Counted from the stretch's first letter, positions 18,705 to 28,108 are shown. The stretch: 64,000 nt of DNA from JAGVSR01 sp031413815 (GCA_031413815.1 JANOFU010000102.1:108841-172840), one strand, 5' to 3'. Program-made: numbers and translations. Notes: a model not told the origin generated them from the letters alone.

Positions 18705-19568
18705 ATGGCACAGCACGAATCTCTCAAACCAAAATCTCACGTCATGGCAGGCCCGGTGACGTTTTCCCAAGACGGACCGATCGCCGTGCTCGCGGGGCCG
18801 TGCCAGATGGAAAGCCGCGCGCACGCGCTCGAGATGGCGACAGCGCTGAAAGAGATCTGCGACCGGCTCGGCATCGGACTTGTCTACAAATCCTCATTTG
18901 ATAAAGCGAACCGTACCTCGATCGCGGGCCAGCGCGGCATCGGGCTCGAGGCCGCGTTGCCGGTGTTCGCCGAAATCCGCGAGACGCTCGGGCTTCCCGT
19001 TGTGACCGATGTGCATGAGCTGGAGCATTGCGCTCGCGTTGCGCCGGTAGTCGACATCCTGCAAATCCCAGCGTTCTTATGCAGGCAGACCGATTTGCTG
19101 ATTGCGGCGGCGAAAACGGGCCGTGTCGTCAAGATCAAGAAGGGTCAGTTTCTGGCGCCGTGGGACATGCGCAATGCGGTCGCCAAAGTGGTGGCCAGCG
19201 GCAATTCTAATATTCTTCTCACCGAGCGCGGGGCGTCATTTGGCTACAACACGCTGGTTGCGGATATGCGGTCGTTGCCGATCATGGCTGAAACCGGCGC
19301 GCCAGTGATTTTCGATGCAACGCATTCCGTGCAGCAGCCGGGCGGGCAGGGCACCAGTTCGGGTGGCGATCGCCGGTTCGTGCCGGTGTTGGCGCGGGCT
19401 GCCGTTGCGGTCGGCGTCGCGGGGTTGTTTATCGAAACTCATCAAGATCCCGACAAAGCACCCTCTGACGGGCCCAATATGGTGCCGCTCAGTCAGTTCG
19501 AAGCGCTGCTGCGCGAGTTGATGGAGATCGATGCCGTTGTCAAACGGCAACACGCAGTCCGTGGCTGA
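18705..19568 (+). CDS. kdsA: 3-deoxy-8-phosphooctulonate synthase
   Basis: It condenses PEP with arabinose 5-phosphate to give KDO-8-phosphate for lipopolysaccharide. Signatures: AGPCQMES near residue 28, SSFDKANRTS near 60, KKGQFLAPWD near 147 and DATHSVQQPGGQG near 205. Start taken at ATG 18705 (MAQHES), 287 aa; the frame reaches back to 18627. Unlike many bacteria it is not next to pyrG or eno. It lies downstream of the LexA box but is probably not SOS controlled. Confidence 0.94.
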   Translation: MAQHESLKPKSHVMAGPVTFSQDGPIAVLAGPCQMESRAHALEMATALKEICDRLGIGLVYKSSFDKANRTSIAGQRGIGLEAALPVFAEIRETLGLPVVTDVHELEHCARVAPVVDILQIPAFLCRQTDLLIAAAKTGRVVKIKKGQFLAPWDMRNAVAKVVASGNSNILLTERGASFGYNTLVADMRSLPIMAETGAPVIFDATHSVQQPGGQGTSSGGDRRFVPVLARAAVAVGVAGLFIETHQDPDKAPSDGPNMVPLSQFEALLRELMEIDAVVKRQHAVRG

Positions 19569-19606
19569 CGCCCGAGCCGAAACCTCACCTGCTCAGAAGC
19601 CGTAGG

Positions 19607-19849
19607 TTAGATGTTGCCGGCGATGAACAGGGCCGCGGTGCGGAAACCTGCCGGATAGTCTGGCTCTTGGGGCATGCCATGATGGCTTTGGTGCGCCGCA
19701 ACCGTTGTGCAGGCGCGGTCAGTGCACAAGGTGCCGGCGTTGTAGCTGGCGACGTTCAGAGCGGCAGTGGTCATGACTGAGACGAACAGCCCCACGGTGT
19801 AAACGCAAGTCAGCACGCCGAGAGTACGCAGGACACTGTCGATCGACAT
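19607..19849 (-). CDS. Small hypothetical membrane protein
   Basis: An 80-aa ORF starting at ATG 19849, preceded by AAGAGGC. One hydrophobic segment at about residues 8-32 suggests a single-pass membrane protein or uncleaved export signal. The remainder is polar with two Cys (GTLCTDRACTT) and a His pair. It does not match any family I recognise. The longer frame to 20050 is not supported. Convergent with kdsA. Confidence 0.45.
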   Translation of the reverse strand: MSIDSVLRTLGVLTCVYTVGLFVSVMTTAALNVASYNAGTLCTDRACTTVAAHQSHHGMPQEPDYPAGFRTAALFIAGNI

Positions 19850-20073
19850 GGGTAAGCCTCTTGCCGCTAAACACTGAAACCAAAACCAGTCGGCGGCGAG
19901 ATCATGCAGACGCTCGACACCCACCGCCGCTGGATGTGTTGAGGTTACGGAAATCTTGGTTAACATCGCGTTAACGCCGGTTTGGTGCACAAGACGTCGA
20001 TGGCAGGCTAGGCAGTTGATCCGGCCTGCGCGCTGGCTCGTTGGCACCATAGGGATTGGGGGGACGTAGCACT

Positions 20074-21411
20074 TTGAAGATTGCTGTTATCGGCGCTGGT
20101 ATCACCGGATTGGGCGCAGCGTGGTTGCTGGCGCGCGAGCACGATGTCACGGTATTTGAACGCGAGAGCAGGCTCGGCGGGCATAGTAATACCGTCGATG
20201 TGGATCTCGGTGGAACCCGCGTGCCGGTCGATACTGGCTTCATCGTCTACAACACCGCCTGTTATCCCAATCTCATCGCCTTGTTCGAGAACCTCGGTGT
20301 GCCGGCGGCAACAACCGACATGAGCTTTTCCGTGTCGCTCGATGGCGGCGCGTACGAGTACAACGGTAATGGCCTGAAGGGCCTGTTCGGTCAGCCATCG
20401 AACGCGCTGCGGCCTTCGCACGTGTTGATGGTGAAAGACATTCTGCGCTTTTTCCGCGAGGCGAAAGCGTTGAGTGACGTCTCGTCGGATCCCGCACAAT
20501 CGTTGGGTGATTGGCTCGACCAACAGCGCTACTCGAGGGCTTTCATTGACCGGCATATCGTGCCGATGGGCGCGGCCATTTGGTCAACGCCCGCACGTGA
20601 GATGATGGCGTTTCCAGCGGCCAGTTTTGCGCGGTTTTTCGTCAATCACGGACTGTTGCAAGTTAAGAACCGGCCGGAGTGGCGCACGGTGCGCGGTGGC
20701 AGCCGGGAATACGTCAGCCGCATTGCCGCTCAGCTCAAGGGAAGCCGTATCGCAACAGGCGCCCCAGTTGTGGCGGTATCGCGTGCGGGTGCGGGTGTCA
20801 CGGTCACCACGCAGGGCGGGCACGCGGAAACGTTCGAACGCTGCCTGATCGCCAGCCATGGCGGCGAAGCCCTCGGTATGCTGACGGACGCAGACGCGGA
20901 CGAGCGGCGGTTGCTGTCCGCGTTCCGGTATGCCCGCAACGAAGCGATTTTACATACGGACTTGCGGCTGATGCCGCGCCGTCGCAGACTGTGGACCAGT
21001 TGGAATTATCTGGGCGACGGTCTTCATAGCGACCGTCTCTCAGTCACCTATTGGATGAACCAGTTGCAGCCGCTCGGGCCCGTGCCAGACGTGTTCGTCA
21101 CGCTAAACCCGTTCCGGCCAGTTGAGGAGCGACACGTCATCCGGTCCTTCTCCTACCAACACCCTGTGTTCGATGCTGGATCCTTGGCCGCGCAGCAGGA
21201 TTTGTGGCGCCTCCAGGGGCGGCGGCAGACGTGGTTTGCGGGCAGCTATTTTGGCTATGGGTTCCACGAGGACGCGCTGCAGGCGGGACTTGCAGCAGCC
21301 GAAGATATGGGCGCCGTGCGGCGTCCGTGGCAGGTGCCGGCGGGATTAAGCCGGATCGCATTGCGGCCTGCATCTGAATTGGCGCCATCGCTGATTGCGG
21401 GTGCGGCATGA
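20074..21411 (+). CDS. FAD-dependent amine oxidase-like oxidoreductase
   Basis: A flavoprotein of about 445 aa. The Rossmann dinucleotide motif KIAVIGAGITGLGAAWLL is at the extreme N-terminus, followed by an ERESRLGGHSNT loop typical of amine oxidase/phytoene desaturase-like enzymes. Start probably TTG 20074, preceded by a run of G; TTG 20056 would add six residues. It overlaps the DUF1365 gene by 4 nt (ATGA). This oxidoreductase, DUF1365 and a cyclopropane-synthase homologue recur beside RpoE-ChrR in alphaproteobacteria and are tied to membrane lipid modification under singlet-oxygen stress. The exact reaction is unknown. Confidence 0.87.
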   Translation: MKIAVIGAGITGLGAAWLLAREHDVTVFERESRLGGHSNTVDVDLGGTRVPVDTGFIVYNTACYPNLIALFENLGVPAATTDMSFSVSLDGGAYEYNGNGLKGLFGQPSNALRPSHVLMVKDILRFFREAKALSDVSSDPAQSLGDWLDQQRYSRAFIDRHIVPMGAAIWSTPAREMMAFPAASFARFFVNHGLLQVKNRPEWRTVRGGSREYVSRIAAQLKGSRIATGAPVVAVSRAGAGVTVTTQGGHAETFERCLIASHGGEALGMLTDADADERRLLSAFRYARNEAILHTDLRLMPRRRRLWTSWNYLGDGLHSDRLSVTYWMNQLQPLGPVPDVFVTLNPFRPVEERHVIRSFSYQHPVFDAGSLAAQQDLWRLQGRRQTWFAGSYFGYGFHEDALQAGLAAAEDMGAVRRPWQVPAGLSRIALRPASELAPSLIAGAA

Positions 21412-22211
21412 TTGGGTATGGCACGATCTACACGGGACGTGTCGTCCACAAGCGGTTGCGGCCGAAACCGCACGCGCTGGGCTACAGCGTGTTTTCAATG
21501 CTTGTCGATCTCGACCGTCTCGATGAGGCGGCTAAAAGATTGCGCCTGTTCTCGCACAATCGCTGGAACCTCTACAGCATCTGGGACCGTGATCATGGTC
21601 CGGGAACGGCCGATGATCTTGCGACGCATATTCGCGGCATTCTCACGTCTGCTGCTATCGACATCGGCGAGGGTGGCCGCATCCTCTTACTCACTTACCC
21701 GCGCATGTTCGGCTACGTGTTCAATCCGCTGAGCGTCTACTACGCGCTTGATCGCGATGGGTCGTTGCGGGGGCTGGTCTACGAAGTCAACAACACGTGG
21801 GGTTCGCGGCGCAGCTATGTCGTTTCTGCTGGCACACCCAGCAATGGTGTTTACGCGCAGGCGGCCACCAAGGAAATGTTTGTCTCTCCGTTCGCCAGCG
21901 CCGATGGGCGCTATGGCTTCCGCGTCACCACCCCCAGCGATGCGCTGACAGTCGGCGTGCAATTCCACGATACCGATGGACCGTTGATTAGAACGCACTT
22001 CGCGGGAACCGCCGAACCGTTCACCGACCGGACGCTGGCAGGGCTGATGTTCCGCTATCCCTTAATGACCTTGAAGGTCATTGGCGGGATCCACTATGAG
22101 GCGCTTAAGCTGTGGCTGAAGGGTGTGCCGCTTCAACACGGGGCGAGCGCTCCCAACTACACGATCACACATGTTCAGCTAACCAATGCGAGTATCAATG
22201 ACGCAGCGTGA
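21408..22211 (+). CDS. DUF1365 family protein
   Basis: 267 aa. The GTIYTGRVVHKRLRPKPHAL N-terminus and the YPRMFGYVFNPLSVYYALD block (about residue 100) are recognisable features of DUF1365. Function is not established, but the family is encoded next to the FAD oxidoreductase and cyclopropane-synthase homologue in many proteobacteria, and here it is coupled to both (4-nt overlap upstream, short overlap downstream). It probably takes part in fatty-acyl modification with them. Confidence 0.88.
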   Translation: MIGYGTIYTGRVVHKRLRPKPHALGYSVFSMLVDLDRLDEAAKRLRLFSHNRWNLYSIWDRDHGPGTADDLATHIRGILTSAAIDIGEGGRILLLTYPRMFGYVFNPLSVYYALDRDGSLRGLVYEVNNTWGSRRSYVVSAGTPSNGVYAQAATKEMFVSPFASADGRYGFRVTTPSDALTVGVQFHDTDGPLIRTHFAGTAEPFTDRTLAGLMFRYPLMTLKVIGGIHYEALKLWLKGVPLQHGASAPNYTITHVQLTNASINDAA

Positions 22212-23436
22212 CGACACCTTGAACAACCGCAATGAGCTTCCGTCCGCTGGCGGACTTGCCAGGACGCGGGATGAGTTTCTTCTCAACATTGCAGCAGGGG
22301 CGCTGCGCAATGTTGGGGCTGGCCGGTTGTGCGTGACGATGCCATCGGGCCAGGTGCGCACGATTGGACCGGGCGATACGATCCATGCAGCAATGACGCT
22401 GCAGTCTCTGAAGCCGGTTTGGCGGTCGATCCGCCGCGGCAGTCTCGGGTTTGCCGAGAGCTACATCCAAGGCGATGCCAAGACAGACGATCTCGGCAAT
22501 CTCATCCGCTTTTTCATCGACAACTACGCGACGCTGGAGCGGGCTGGTGGATCGCTGTTCAAAACGCGGATGTTTGACAAGGCCGCCCATAAGCTGCGCC
22601 GCAACACGCGTGCAGGCAGCCGTCGCAACATTGCCGCGCACTATGATCTGGGCAATGCCTTCTATGAACTGTGGCTTGATCCCGGCATGACGTACTCGAG
22701 CGCGCTGTTCCAGGATGCGTACCAAAGCCTTGATGACGCACAGGATGCCAAGTATCAGCGCGTCTGGGAGGCGCTGGGTGTGGGCGCTGGCGGCTCTGTT
22801 CTTGAAATCGGCTGCGGGTGGGGCGGCATGGCCGAGAAGGCCGCTCGCGCCGGGGCGATGGTGACGGGCATTACCGTCTCGCGCGAACAATTCGAGTGGT
22901 CCCAGAAGCGAATGGCACAAGCGGGATTGAGCGATCGCGCAAACATCGTATTTCAAGACTATCGCGATGTCAGCGGCACGTTCGACGGCATTGTGTCGAT
23001 TGAAATGATTGAAGCGGTTGGCGAAGAGCATTGGTCACAATATTTCAGGTCGCTCGCGCGCCACCTAAAGCCCGGCGGGGCGGCCGTGCTGCAAGCCATC
23101 ACGATCCGCGAGCAGGATTTCGAGATCTACCGGGCGCGTCCGGATTTCATTCAGCGCTACATTTTCCCTGGCGGCATGCTGCCCACGGTGTCACTCATGC
23201 GTGATCACGCCGCGGCCGCAGGGTTGACGTTCGAACCTGTGGAGCGGTTTGGGCTGAGCTACGCGCGCACGCTGGCGATCTGGCGGGACCGGTTCGAAGC
23301 AGCGTGGCCCAAGATTGCGGCACTCGGGTTCGACGAGCAGTTCCGCCGTATGTGGACTTACTATCTGACCTATTGCGAGGTCGGCTTCGAGAAGGGGGTC
23401 GTCGATGTGGGGCTCTACCGGTTTGCAAAAGCCTGA
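22198..23436 (+). CDS. Cyclopropane-fatty-acyl-phospholipid synthase family methyltransferase
   Basis: An SAM-dependent methyltransferase acting on unsaturated phospholipid acyl chains. The SAM motif LEIGCGWGGMAEKAA is near residue 200. AAHYDLGNAFYELWLDP and MTYSSALF (about 150-175) and FIQRYIFPGG (about 320) are CFA-synthase landmarks. Start ATG 22198; ATG 22186 is an alternative. In RpoE-ChrR clusters such homologues may methylate acyl chains on the way to furan fatty acids rather than form cyclopropanes, which the sequence alone cannot settle. Last gene of a three-gene + strand operon. Confidence 0.9.
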   Translation: MTQRDDTLNNRNELPSAGGLARTRDEFLLNIAAGALRNVGAGRLCVTMPSGQVRTIGPGDTIHAAMTLQSLKPVWRSIRRGSLGFAESYIQGDAKTDDLGNLIRFFIDNYATLERAGGSLFKTRMFDKAAHKLRRNTRAGSRRNIAAHYDLGNAFYELWLDPGMTYSSALFQDAYQSLDDAQDAKYQRVWEALGVGAGGSVLEIGCGWGGMAEKAARAGAMVTGITVSREQFEWSQKRMAQAGLSDRANIVFQDYRDVSGTFDGIVSIEMIEAVGEEHWSQYFRSLARHLKPGGAAVLQAITIREQDFEIYRARPDFIQRYIFPGGMLPTVSLMRDHAAAAGLTFEPVERFGLSYARTLAIWRDRFEAAWPKIAALGFDEQFRRMWTYYLTYCEVGFEKGVVDVGLYRFAKA

Positions 23437-23472
23437 AACCCCGCGCACTGTCATCGGGCCGCTGGGGGAGGA

Positions 23473-24264
23473 CTAGGTGTCTGAGTGTGTTCCAGAGCCG
23501 GGCAAGATGTACTTGCGGACATACCAGAGAAACAAGCGATTTGGCGCCAGCCGCGCCAGCTTCATGAAGGCTGACAGCTGCCATGGGAACGTGATCTCGT
23601 ACTTACCTTTGGCAAGACCAGCGATGATACGCGCCGCAGCGTCGTCTGCTTTGATGATAAAGGGCATCGGAAATTTGTTCACCGACGTCATGGGCGTTTC
23701 GACAAAGCCGGGATTGACGAGGCTAGTCTTGATGCCAAATCCCGAAAGGTCCGCTTCGAGGCATTCCGCTAAGTTGATCAAGGCCGCTTTGGTCGGTGAA
23801 TAAGCGGCCGACTTGGGTAAGCCGCGGAAGCCCGCAACTGACGAGACAATGGCGATATGGCCGGAGCCGCGCGCCGTCATGGCTGGTAAAATCGCCTCGA
23901 GGCAGTTGGCGATGCCGGTGTAGTTGACGGCCATCGATTGGGCGGCTTTGCCCGCGTCGTAGTCCGCTGCACCCATGGGCTGCCAGATGCCCGCGTTCAA
24001 GATGATGAGATCGGGCGGACCGGTGCGCGCGAGCTGGGCCGCGAACGCGGTGCCAACCGCGGCACGATCGGCGACGTCGAGGGCTAAGGGCTCGATCAGG
24101 GGTTGAAGGCTGGCGAGTTCGGCGAGCTTATCCGCAGACCGGGCGGATGCCACGACCCAGACGCCGCGACGGGCGAGCTGAAGTGCTACCTCGCGGCCAA
24201 TGCCAGTGCTGGCACCCGTGATCCAAGCCGTCTTCCAGGGGAGGTTGTCCGCGATGCGGCCCAC
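23473..24264 (-). CDS. SDR family oxidoreductase
   Basis: Short-chain dehydrogenase of 263 aa. Cofactor motif TGASTGIGRE (residues 17-26), NAG at about 90, catalytic Ser in VSSVAG and YSPTKAA (YxxxK) near 150. It lies 9 nt after chrR on the same strand, so it is likely the third gene of the sigma-factor operon. An SDR is a usual member of RpoE-ChrR regulons. Substrate unknown, plausibly a lipid intermediate. Convergent with the CFA-type gene, 36 nt apart. Confidence 0.88.
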   Translation of the reverse strand: MGRIADNLPWKTAWITGASTGIGREVALQLARRGVWVVASARSADKLAELASLQPLIEPLALDVADRAAVGTAFAAQLARTGPPDLIILNAGIWQPMGAADYDAGKAAQSMAVNYTGIANCLEAILPAMTARGSGHIAIVSSVAGFRGLPKSAAYSPTKAALINLAECLEADLSGFGIKTSLVNPGFVETPMTSVNKFPMPFIIKADDAAARIIAGLAKGKYEITFPWQLSAFMKLARLAPNRLFLWYVRKYILPGSGTHSDT

Positions 24265-24273
24265 TCCGAAACT

Positions 24274-24924
24274 TTACAAACCTGTCAACGGCTGCACAAT
24301 GCGCGCCATCAGGCCTTTGAATTTGGCCTTCCTGTCGGACGCAATCAAGCAAATACAGCCATCCACCGGGTCAGCAATCGGCTGGTGATCGACGTCGTCA
24401 CCAAGATCCGCGACATCGCCCGCGCGGAATGTGCCAAACGTGTCACTGTAGCTGCCGCGCAGAATGAGCGTCATTTCCGACCCGCCATGGCCGTGCTCTG
24501 GTATGGCAGTGCCAGGAGCTACCTTCAACAATCGCAGATCTCCTTTCGCATTGTCTGACAAAGACAACGGGTAGTGCCACACGCCCGGAGCTAGGCGGCG
24601 CCATGGAATGTCATCGAGCTTAGAACGGGACAAGTCGCGGATTGGAGCCGGCAGGTCGCCATGCCCATCCGCAACTTCTGGAGTGTCTGTGCTGCCGTCC
24701 GCCTCAAGTGAGCGCATGGCGACGATGGGAATTTGCTTCGTGACCGGCGTTGGCATCAAATCATCGAACAAGGCTTCGCCGATGCGCTCGAACTTGCGCA
24801 GTTCGGACCGGCAGTGCGGGCAGACTGACAAGTGCGATGCAACGACGGCTGCCAAAGTCTCGGGCTGACTGCCAGCGGCGCAGCTCATCAAGGTCGCGGG
24901 GTCGAGATGATGATTGATCGTCAT
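24274..24924 (-). CDS. chrR: ChrR-type zinc anti-sigma factor with cupin domain
   Basis: It sequesters the partner ECF sigma factor until singlet oxygen or related stress. The N-terminal ZAS domain has His6, His31, Cys35 and Cys38, the same positions as the zinc ligands of Rhodobacter sphaeroides ChrR. The C-terminal cupin shows His144, His146, Glu150 and His180, with the spacing of the ChrR cupin ligands. Length 216 aa fits. It starts 2 nt after the sigma gene, the usual translationally linked pair. Confidence 0.94.
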   Translation of the reverse strand: MTINHHLDPATLMSCAAGSQPETLAAVVASHLSVCPHCRSELRKFERIGEALFDDLMPTPVTKQIPIVAMRSLEADGSTDTPEVADGHGDLPAPIRDLSRSKLDDIPWRRLAPGVWHYPLSLSDNAKGDLRLLKVAPGTAIPEHGHGGSEMTLILRGSYSDTFGTFRAGDVADLGDDVDHQPIADPVDGCICLIASDRKAKFKGLMARIVQPLTGL

Positions 24925-24926
24925 AG

Positions 24927-25460
24927 CTATTGCAGGTCCTCAACGCTTTCGCGGATCTTTTGATAGGCCAAACGCATACGCGACTTCACCGTTCCGAGGG
25001 GCAGTCCAAGCCGGTCTGCGATCTCGCTGTGAGACAGACCCTCGATGTACGATAAGGCCACAACTTCGGACTGGTCAGCCGGCAATTCACTCAATGCTGC
25101 CCGTACTTTGTCACGACGCTCCCGTTCATTGAGAAGTTCTTCAGGGTCTGGATCGTCCGAGGCTTCCTCATCCTGATTCTCTGGAAGCGGCTGCCAAGCC
25201 ACTTCTCTACGCAACCTGTCGATCCTTAGATTACGGGCAATCGTGAAAATCCAGGTTGTCGCACTGCCCTTCTCTCCCGAATAGAGGGCAGCCTTACGCC
25301 ACACCGTCAAAAGGGTTTCTTGGGCGAGGTCTTCGGCGGTATTGGCATCGGCGCCTTGGTGCATCATGTAGGACTTCACGCGCGGGCCGTACACCTGGAA
25401 CAGCTGACGAAACGCCTCAACGTCCCGGCTTTCAGCAACTTTCTGAAGCAGATCGGCCAT
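24927..25460 (-). CDS. rpoE: ECF sigma factor, RpoE (ECF11-like), partner of ChrR
   Basis: A group 4 sigma factor. Sigma-2 region: EDLAQETLLTVWRKA and TWIFTIARNLRIDRLRR. Sigma-4 region: LPADQSEVVALSYIEGLSHSEIA and LGTVKSRM. Start preferred at ATG 25460 (MADLLQ), preceded by GAGG; the frame extends to 25526. 177 aa matches the family. Likely regulon nearby: SDR, FAD oxidoreductase, DUF1365, CFA-type enzyme and perhaps the fasciclin protein. A TGATCC lies near 25519-25524, but I found no convincing -10, so autoregulation is not shown. Confidence 0.93.
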   Translation of the reverse strand: MADLLQKVAESRDVEAFRQLFQVYGPRVKSYMMHQGADANTAEDLAQETLLTVWRKAALYSGEKGSATTWIFTIARNLRIDRLRREVAWQPLPENQDEEASDDPDPEELLNERERRDKVRAALSELPADQSEVVALSYIEGLSHSEIADRLGLPLGTVKSRMRLAYQKIRESVEDLQ

Positions 25461-25603
25461 GGTCCTCGGTATCACGAACGCGGCTGGCCGCCGGGAAAGG
25501 CGGTCACTACCGGATAGCTGGATCATAGCTGAACCTCTCTCCCGTTGCTATCGCTACGCCGGATGGGGTCAATCGGATTGACGAACCCAAAGAGAGGGCC
25601 AGA

Positions 25604-27424
25604 ATGATGGACGTGCAACTCATAGAAGCCGCCGTATTGCTGGCCGCACTGGCGATCGCGGCACCTCTGGCCCGGTGGCTGGGGATCGGGACGGTCTTGG
25701 GCTATCTGGCGGCGGGCGCCTTGGTGGGTCCGTTTGGGTTGAGTGGACTGTTTACGTCAACGCAGGCCGAAGCGATCCTACACCTTGCGGAGTTCGGCAT
25801 CGTGCTGCTGCTGTTTTTGATCGGCCTTGAACTGCGGCCGAAACGGCTGTGGGCCATGCGCAGTTCGATAGTGGGGTTAGGCGGCGCGCAGGTTGCCGTC
25901 ACGGCTGTCGTGCTGGCGCTTCTGGGCTTCGTATATGGCTTGGCCTGGAACACCGCGCTGTTCGCCGGACTGGCGCTGGCGCTGTCTTCGACCGCGTTTG
26001 CGTTGCAGGTGATGGAGGAGAACGGCGAACTGTCGACGCGGCATGGCCGGCTGGGATTTGCGGTGCTCTTGTTTCAGGATTTGGCGGCGATCCCGCTGAT
26101 TGCGCTGGCACCTCTATTCGCAATCGGCGCGGCGGCCAGCGGTGCGGGCATGGATTTGTTCGCAGCGGGCAAGGCGCTTGCCGTCATCGTCGCGGTGGTT
26201 GCCGTTGGCTATTGGGGTCTCGACTATTTTATCAAGGCCGTCGCGTTCACCGGAGTGCGCGAAGCGATGACCGCGGCGGCCCTGCTGACGGTGGTGACCG
26301 TCGCGGTCATTATGCAAAGTGCAGGCCTATCGGCTTCGCTGGGCGCGTTCATCGCCGGCGCGTTGTTGGCCGAGAGTTCCTACCGGCATCAACTGGAGGC
26401 GGACATCCAGCCGTTTGAGGGGCTGCTTCTGGGTTTGTTCTTTACGGCGATCGGCATGGCGCTGAACTTACAGTTGCTGGTTGATCAATGGCCTTTGGTG
26501 TTGGCGTTGACGGTGGCGCTGGTGGTGGTCAAGGCAAGCGTGCTTTACGTGCTGGCCCGCTTGCAAGGCCTCGAAGCGCGGCCTGCGCGGCGGTTAGGCT
26601 TGTCGTTGAGCCAGGGCGGTGAGTTTGCGTTCGTGCTGTTCGCCGCAGGGCTAGCAGCCGGTGTGCTGCCGCGAGATGTGTCGGAGCTTCTGGTGCTCGT
26701 TGTCACGCTGTCGATGGTGGCGACGCCGCTGGTACTGCTGCTTGAACGCGCGCTAGGCGGCAAGCAACCCGCGCTGGCCGCCTTCGACGCCATGCCCGAC
26801 AACGAAAGCCACGTTGTGATTGCGGGGTTCGGGCGCTACGGCCAGATCGTCGCCCGCGTGCTGCGCGCCAAGAAGATCCCGTTTACCGCGCTCGACATCA
26901 GCGCTGAGCAGGTCGAACTCGTAAAAAAGTTTGGCGCTGAGGCGTTCTTCGGCGATGCGAGCCGTGCGGACATCCTGGAGGCCGCGAAGATCGGCAGCGC
27001 GCGCGCCTTCGTGCTCGCCATCGACGATATCGAAGCCTCTGTGCGAACCGCAGAAATGGTGACGAGCCGCTGGCCTAAAGTTCCCATCTACGCGCGAGCA
27101 CGAAACCGCGCACATACGCACCGCCTGCTCGATATGGGCGTGAAGGTCATTCAGCGTGAGACGTTCCTTTCAGCGCTCGACACCACACGCCAGCTGCTCA
27201 AGGGTTTGGGTTACTCAGAGGGGCAAGCCGAGCGGTCGGTGCAAACGTTCAGAGCACACGATGAGCGGCGCCTCAACGAGGACTACAAACACTACACGGA
27301 CACGCAGAAAATGCAGGAGCGCGCGCGCAGCTCAGCCGCGACGCTTGAGAAATTGTTCGAGGAAGACGCTGAAGAAGCGCGCAAGATCAGCGCAACTTCG
27401 ACCGCCGGGGAGCGGTCTCGCTGA
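25604..27424 (+). CDS. CPA2 family cation:proton antiporter with RCK domain
   Basis: 606 aa. A sodium/hydrogen exchanger membrane domain of about a dozen hydrophobic segments spans residues 5-385, followed by a TrkA-N/RCK NAD-binding domain beginning HVVIAGFGRYGQIVARVL (about residue 406). This is the KefB/KefC architecture of K+ efflux systems, often gated by glutathione adducts. The C-terminal ~60 residues are charged. It is divergent from the sigma factor gene. Electrophile or oxidative-stress relevance is plausible from context but not proven. Confidence 0.88.
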   Translation: MMDVQLIEAAVLLAALAIAAPLARWLGIGTVLGYLAAGALVGPFGLSGLFTSTQAEAILHLAEFGIVLLLFLIGLELRPKRLWAMRSSIVGLGGAQVAVTAVVLALLGFVYGLAWNTALFAGLALALSSTAFALQVMEENGELSTRHGRLGFAVLLFQDLAAIPLIALAPLFAIGAAASGAGMDLFAAGKALAVIVAVVAVGYWGLDYFIKAVAFTGVREAMTAAALLTVVTVAVIMQSAGLSASLGAFIAGALLAESSYRHQLEADIQPFEGLLLGLFFTAIGMALNLQLLVDQWPLVLALTVALVVVKASVLYVLARLQGLEARPARRLGLSLSQGGEFAFVLFAAGLAAGVLPRDVSELLVLVVTLSMVATPLVLLLERALGGKQPALAAFDAMPDNESHVVIAGFGRYGQIVARVLRAKKIPFTALDISAEQVELVKKFGAEAFFGDASRADILEAAKIGSARAFVLAIDDIEASVRTAEMVTSRWPKVPIYARARNRAHTHRLLDMGVKVIQRETFLSALDTTRQLLKGLGYSEGQAERSVQTFRAHDERRLNEDYKHYTDTQKMQERARSSAATLEKLFEEDAEEARKISATSTAGERSR

Positions 27425-27598
27425 TCCCAGGCCCGATGTTGATCTCATGGGAGTGCGAAACGTGGCGCAACTGTGCCGGATCACGTGACGTGCAGGCAGG
27501 CTCCGACAAGAAGTCGTGATCGGCTTTGGACCGTCCGAGTGCGGCGGGCTGCCGTAACTAACAGGCAACGATTTTCCGAACTCTCAAAGCAGACGGTC

Positions 27599-28087
27599 AT
27601 GAGCTCAATTCGAACAGCAGTATGCTCAGCATTGGTTGCGGCAGGTACGCTGCTCGCTGGTACCACCATCGCAAATGCTAAGTCGATCGTCGGTGTCGCG
27701 CAGGATGCCGGACAGTTTAACACCCTGATTGCGGCAGCTAAGGCCGCAGGTCTGGCCGGCGTCTTATCGGGGCCGGGGAACTACACGGTGTTCGCGCCGA
27801 CTGACGCTGCTTTCGCGAAGCTGCCGAAGGGCACCGTCGAGAGCCTCTTGAAGCCGCAGAACAAACATAAGCTGCGTGCCCTGCTGAAGTATCACGTCAT
27901 TGGCAAGCGCATTCTCGCCAAGGACATTCCCGTCGGCCGCACCCATGTGCGCACGCTCAACGGCAAAGCGGTCAGCGTCCGCAAGCATGGCGGCGTCGGC
28001 GTCAATAATGCCCGCGTCACATCGGCCGATGTGCTGGCTTCCAACGGCGTTATCCACGTCGTCAATCGGGTGCTCATCCCGCGCTAA
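27599..28087 (+). CDS. Fasciclin domain-containing secreted protein
   Basis: 162 aa. A signal peptide with cleavage near ANA-KS is followed by one FAS1 domain (residues 27-160) with TVFAPTDAAFAKLP and the distal H box region YHVIGKRI and NGVIHVVNRVLIP. Start ATG 27599; the frame extends back to 27473 without conservation. Bacterial FAS1 proteins are periplasmic or extracellular adhesion-like proteins. A fasciclin gene belongs to singlet-oxygen responses in some alphaproteobacteria, as I recall, which makes its place by rpoE-chrR notable. Confidence 0.88.
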   Translation: MSSIRTAVCSALVAAGTLLAGTTIANAKSIVGVAQDAGQFNTLIAAAKAAGLAGVLSGPGNYTVFAPTDAAFAKLPKGTVESLLKPQNKHKLRALLKYHVIGKRILAKDIPVGRTHVRTLNGKAVSVRKHGGVGVNNARVTSADVLASNGVIHVVNRVLIPR

Positions 28088-28108
28088 CCAGTAAGTGTTT
28101 GAAATCAC

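Noticed and set aside
20017..20022. TGATCC as RpoE -35 upstream of the FAD oxidoreductase
   Set aside because: No convincing -10 element at 16-18 nt spacing, so I do not call a promoter.
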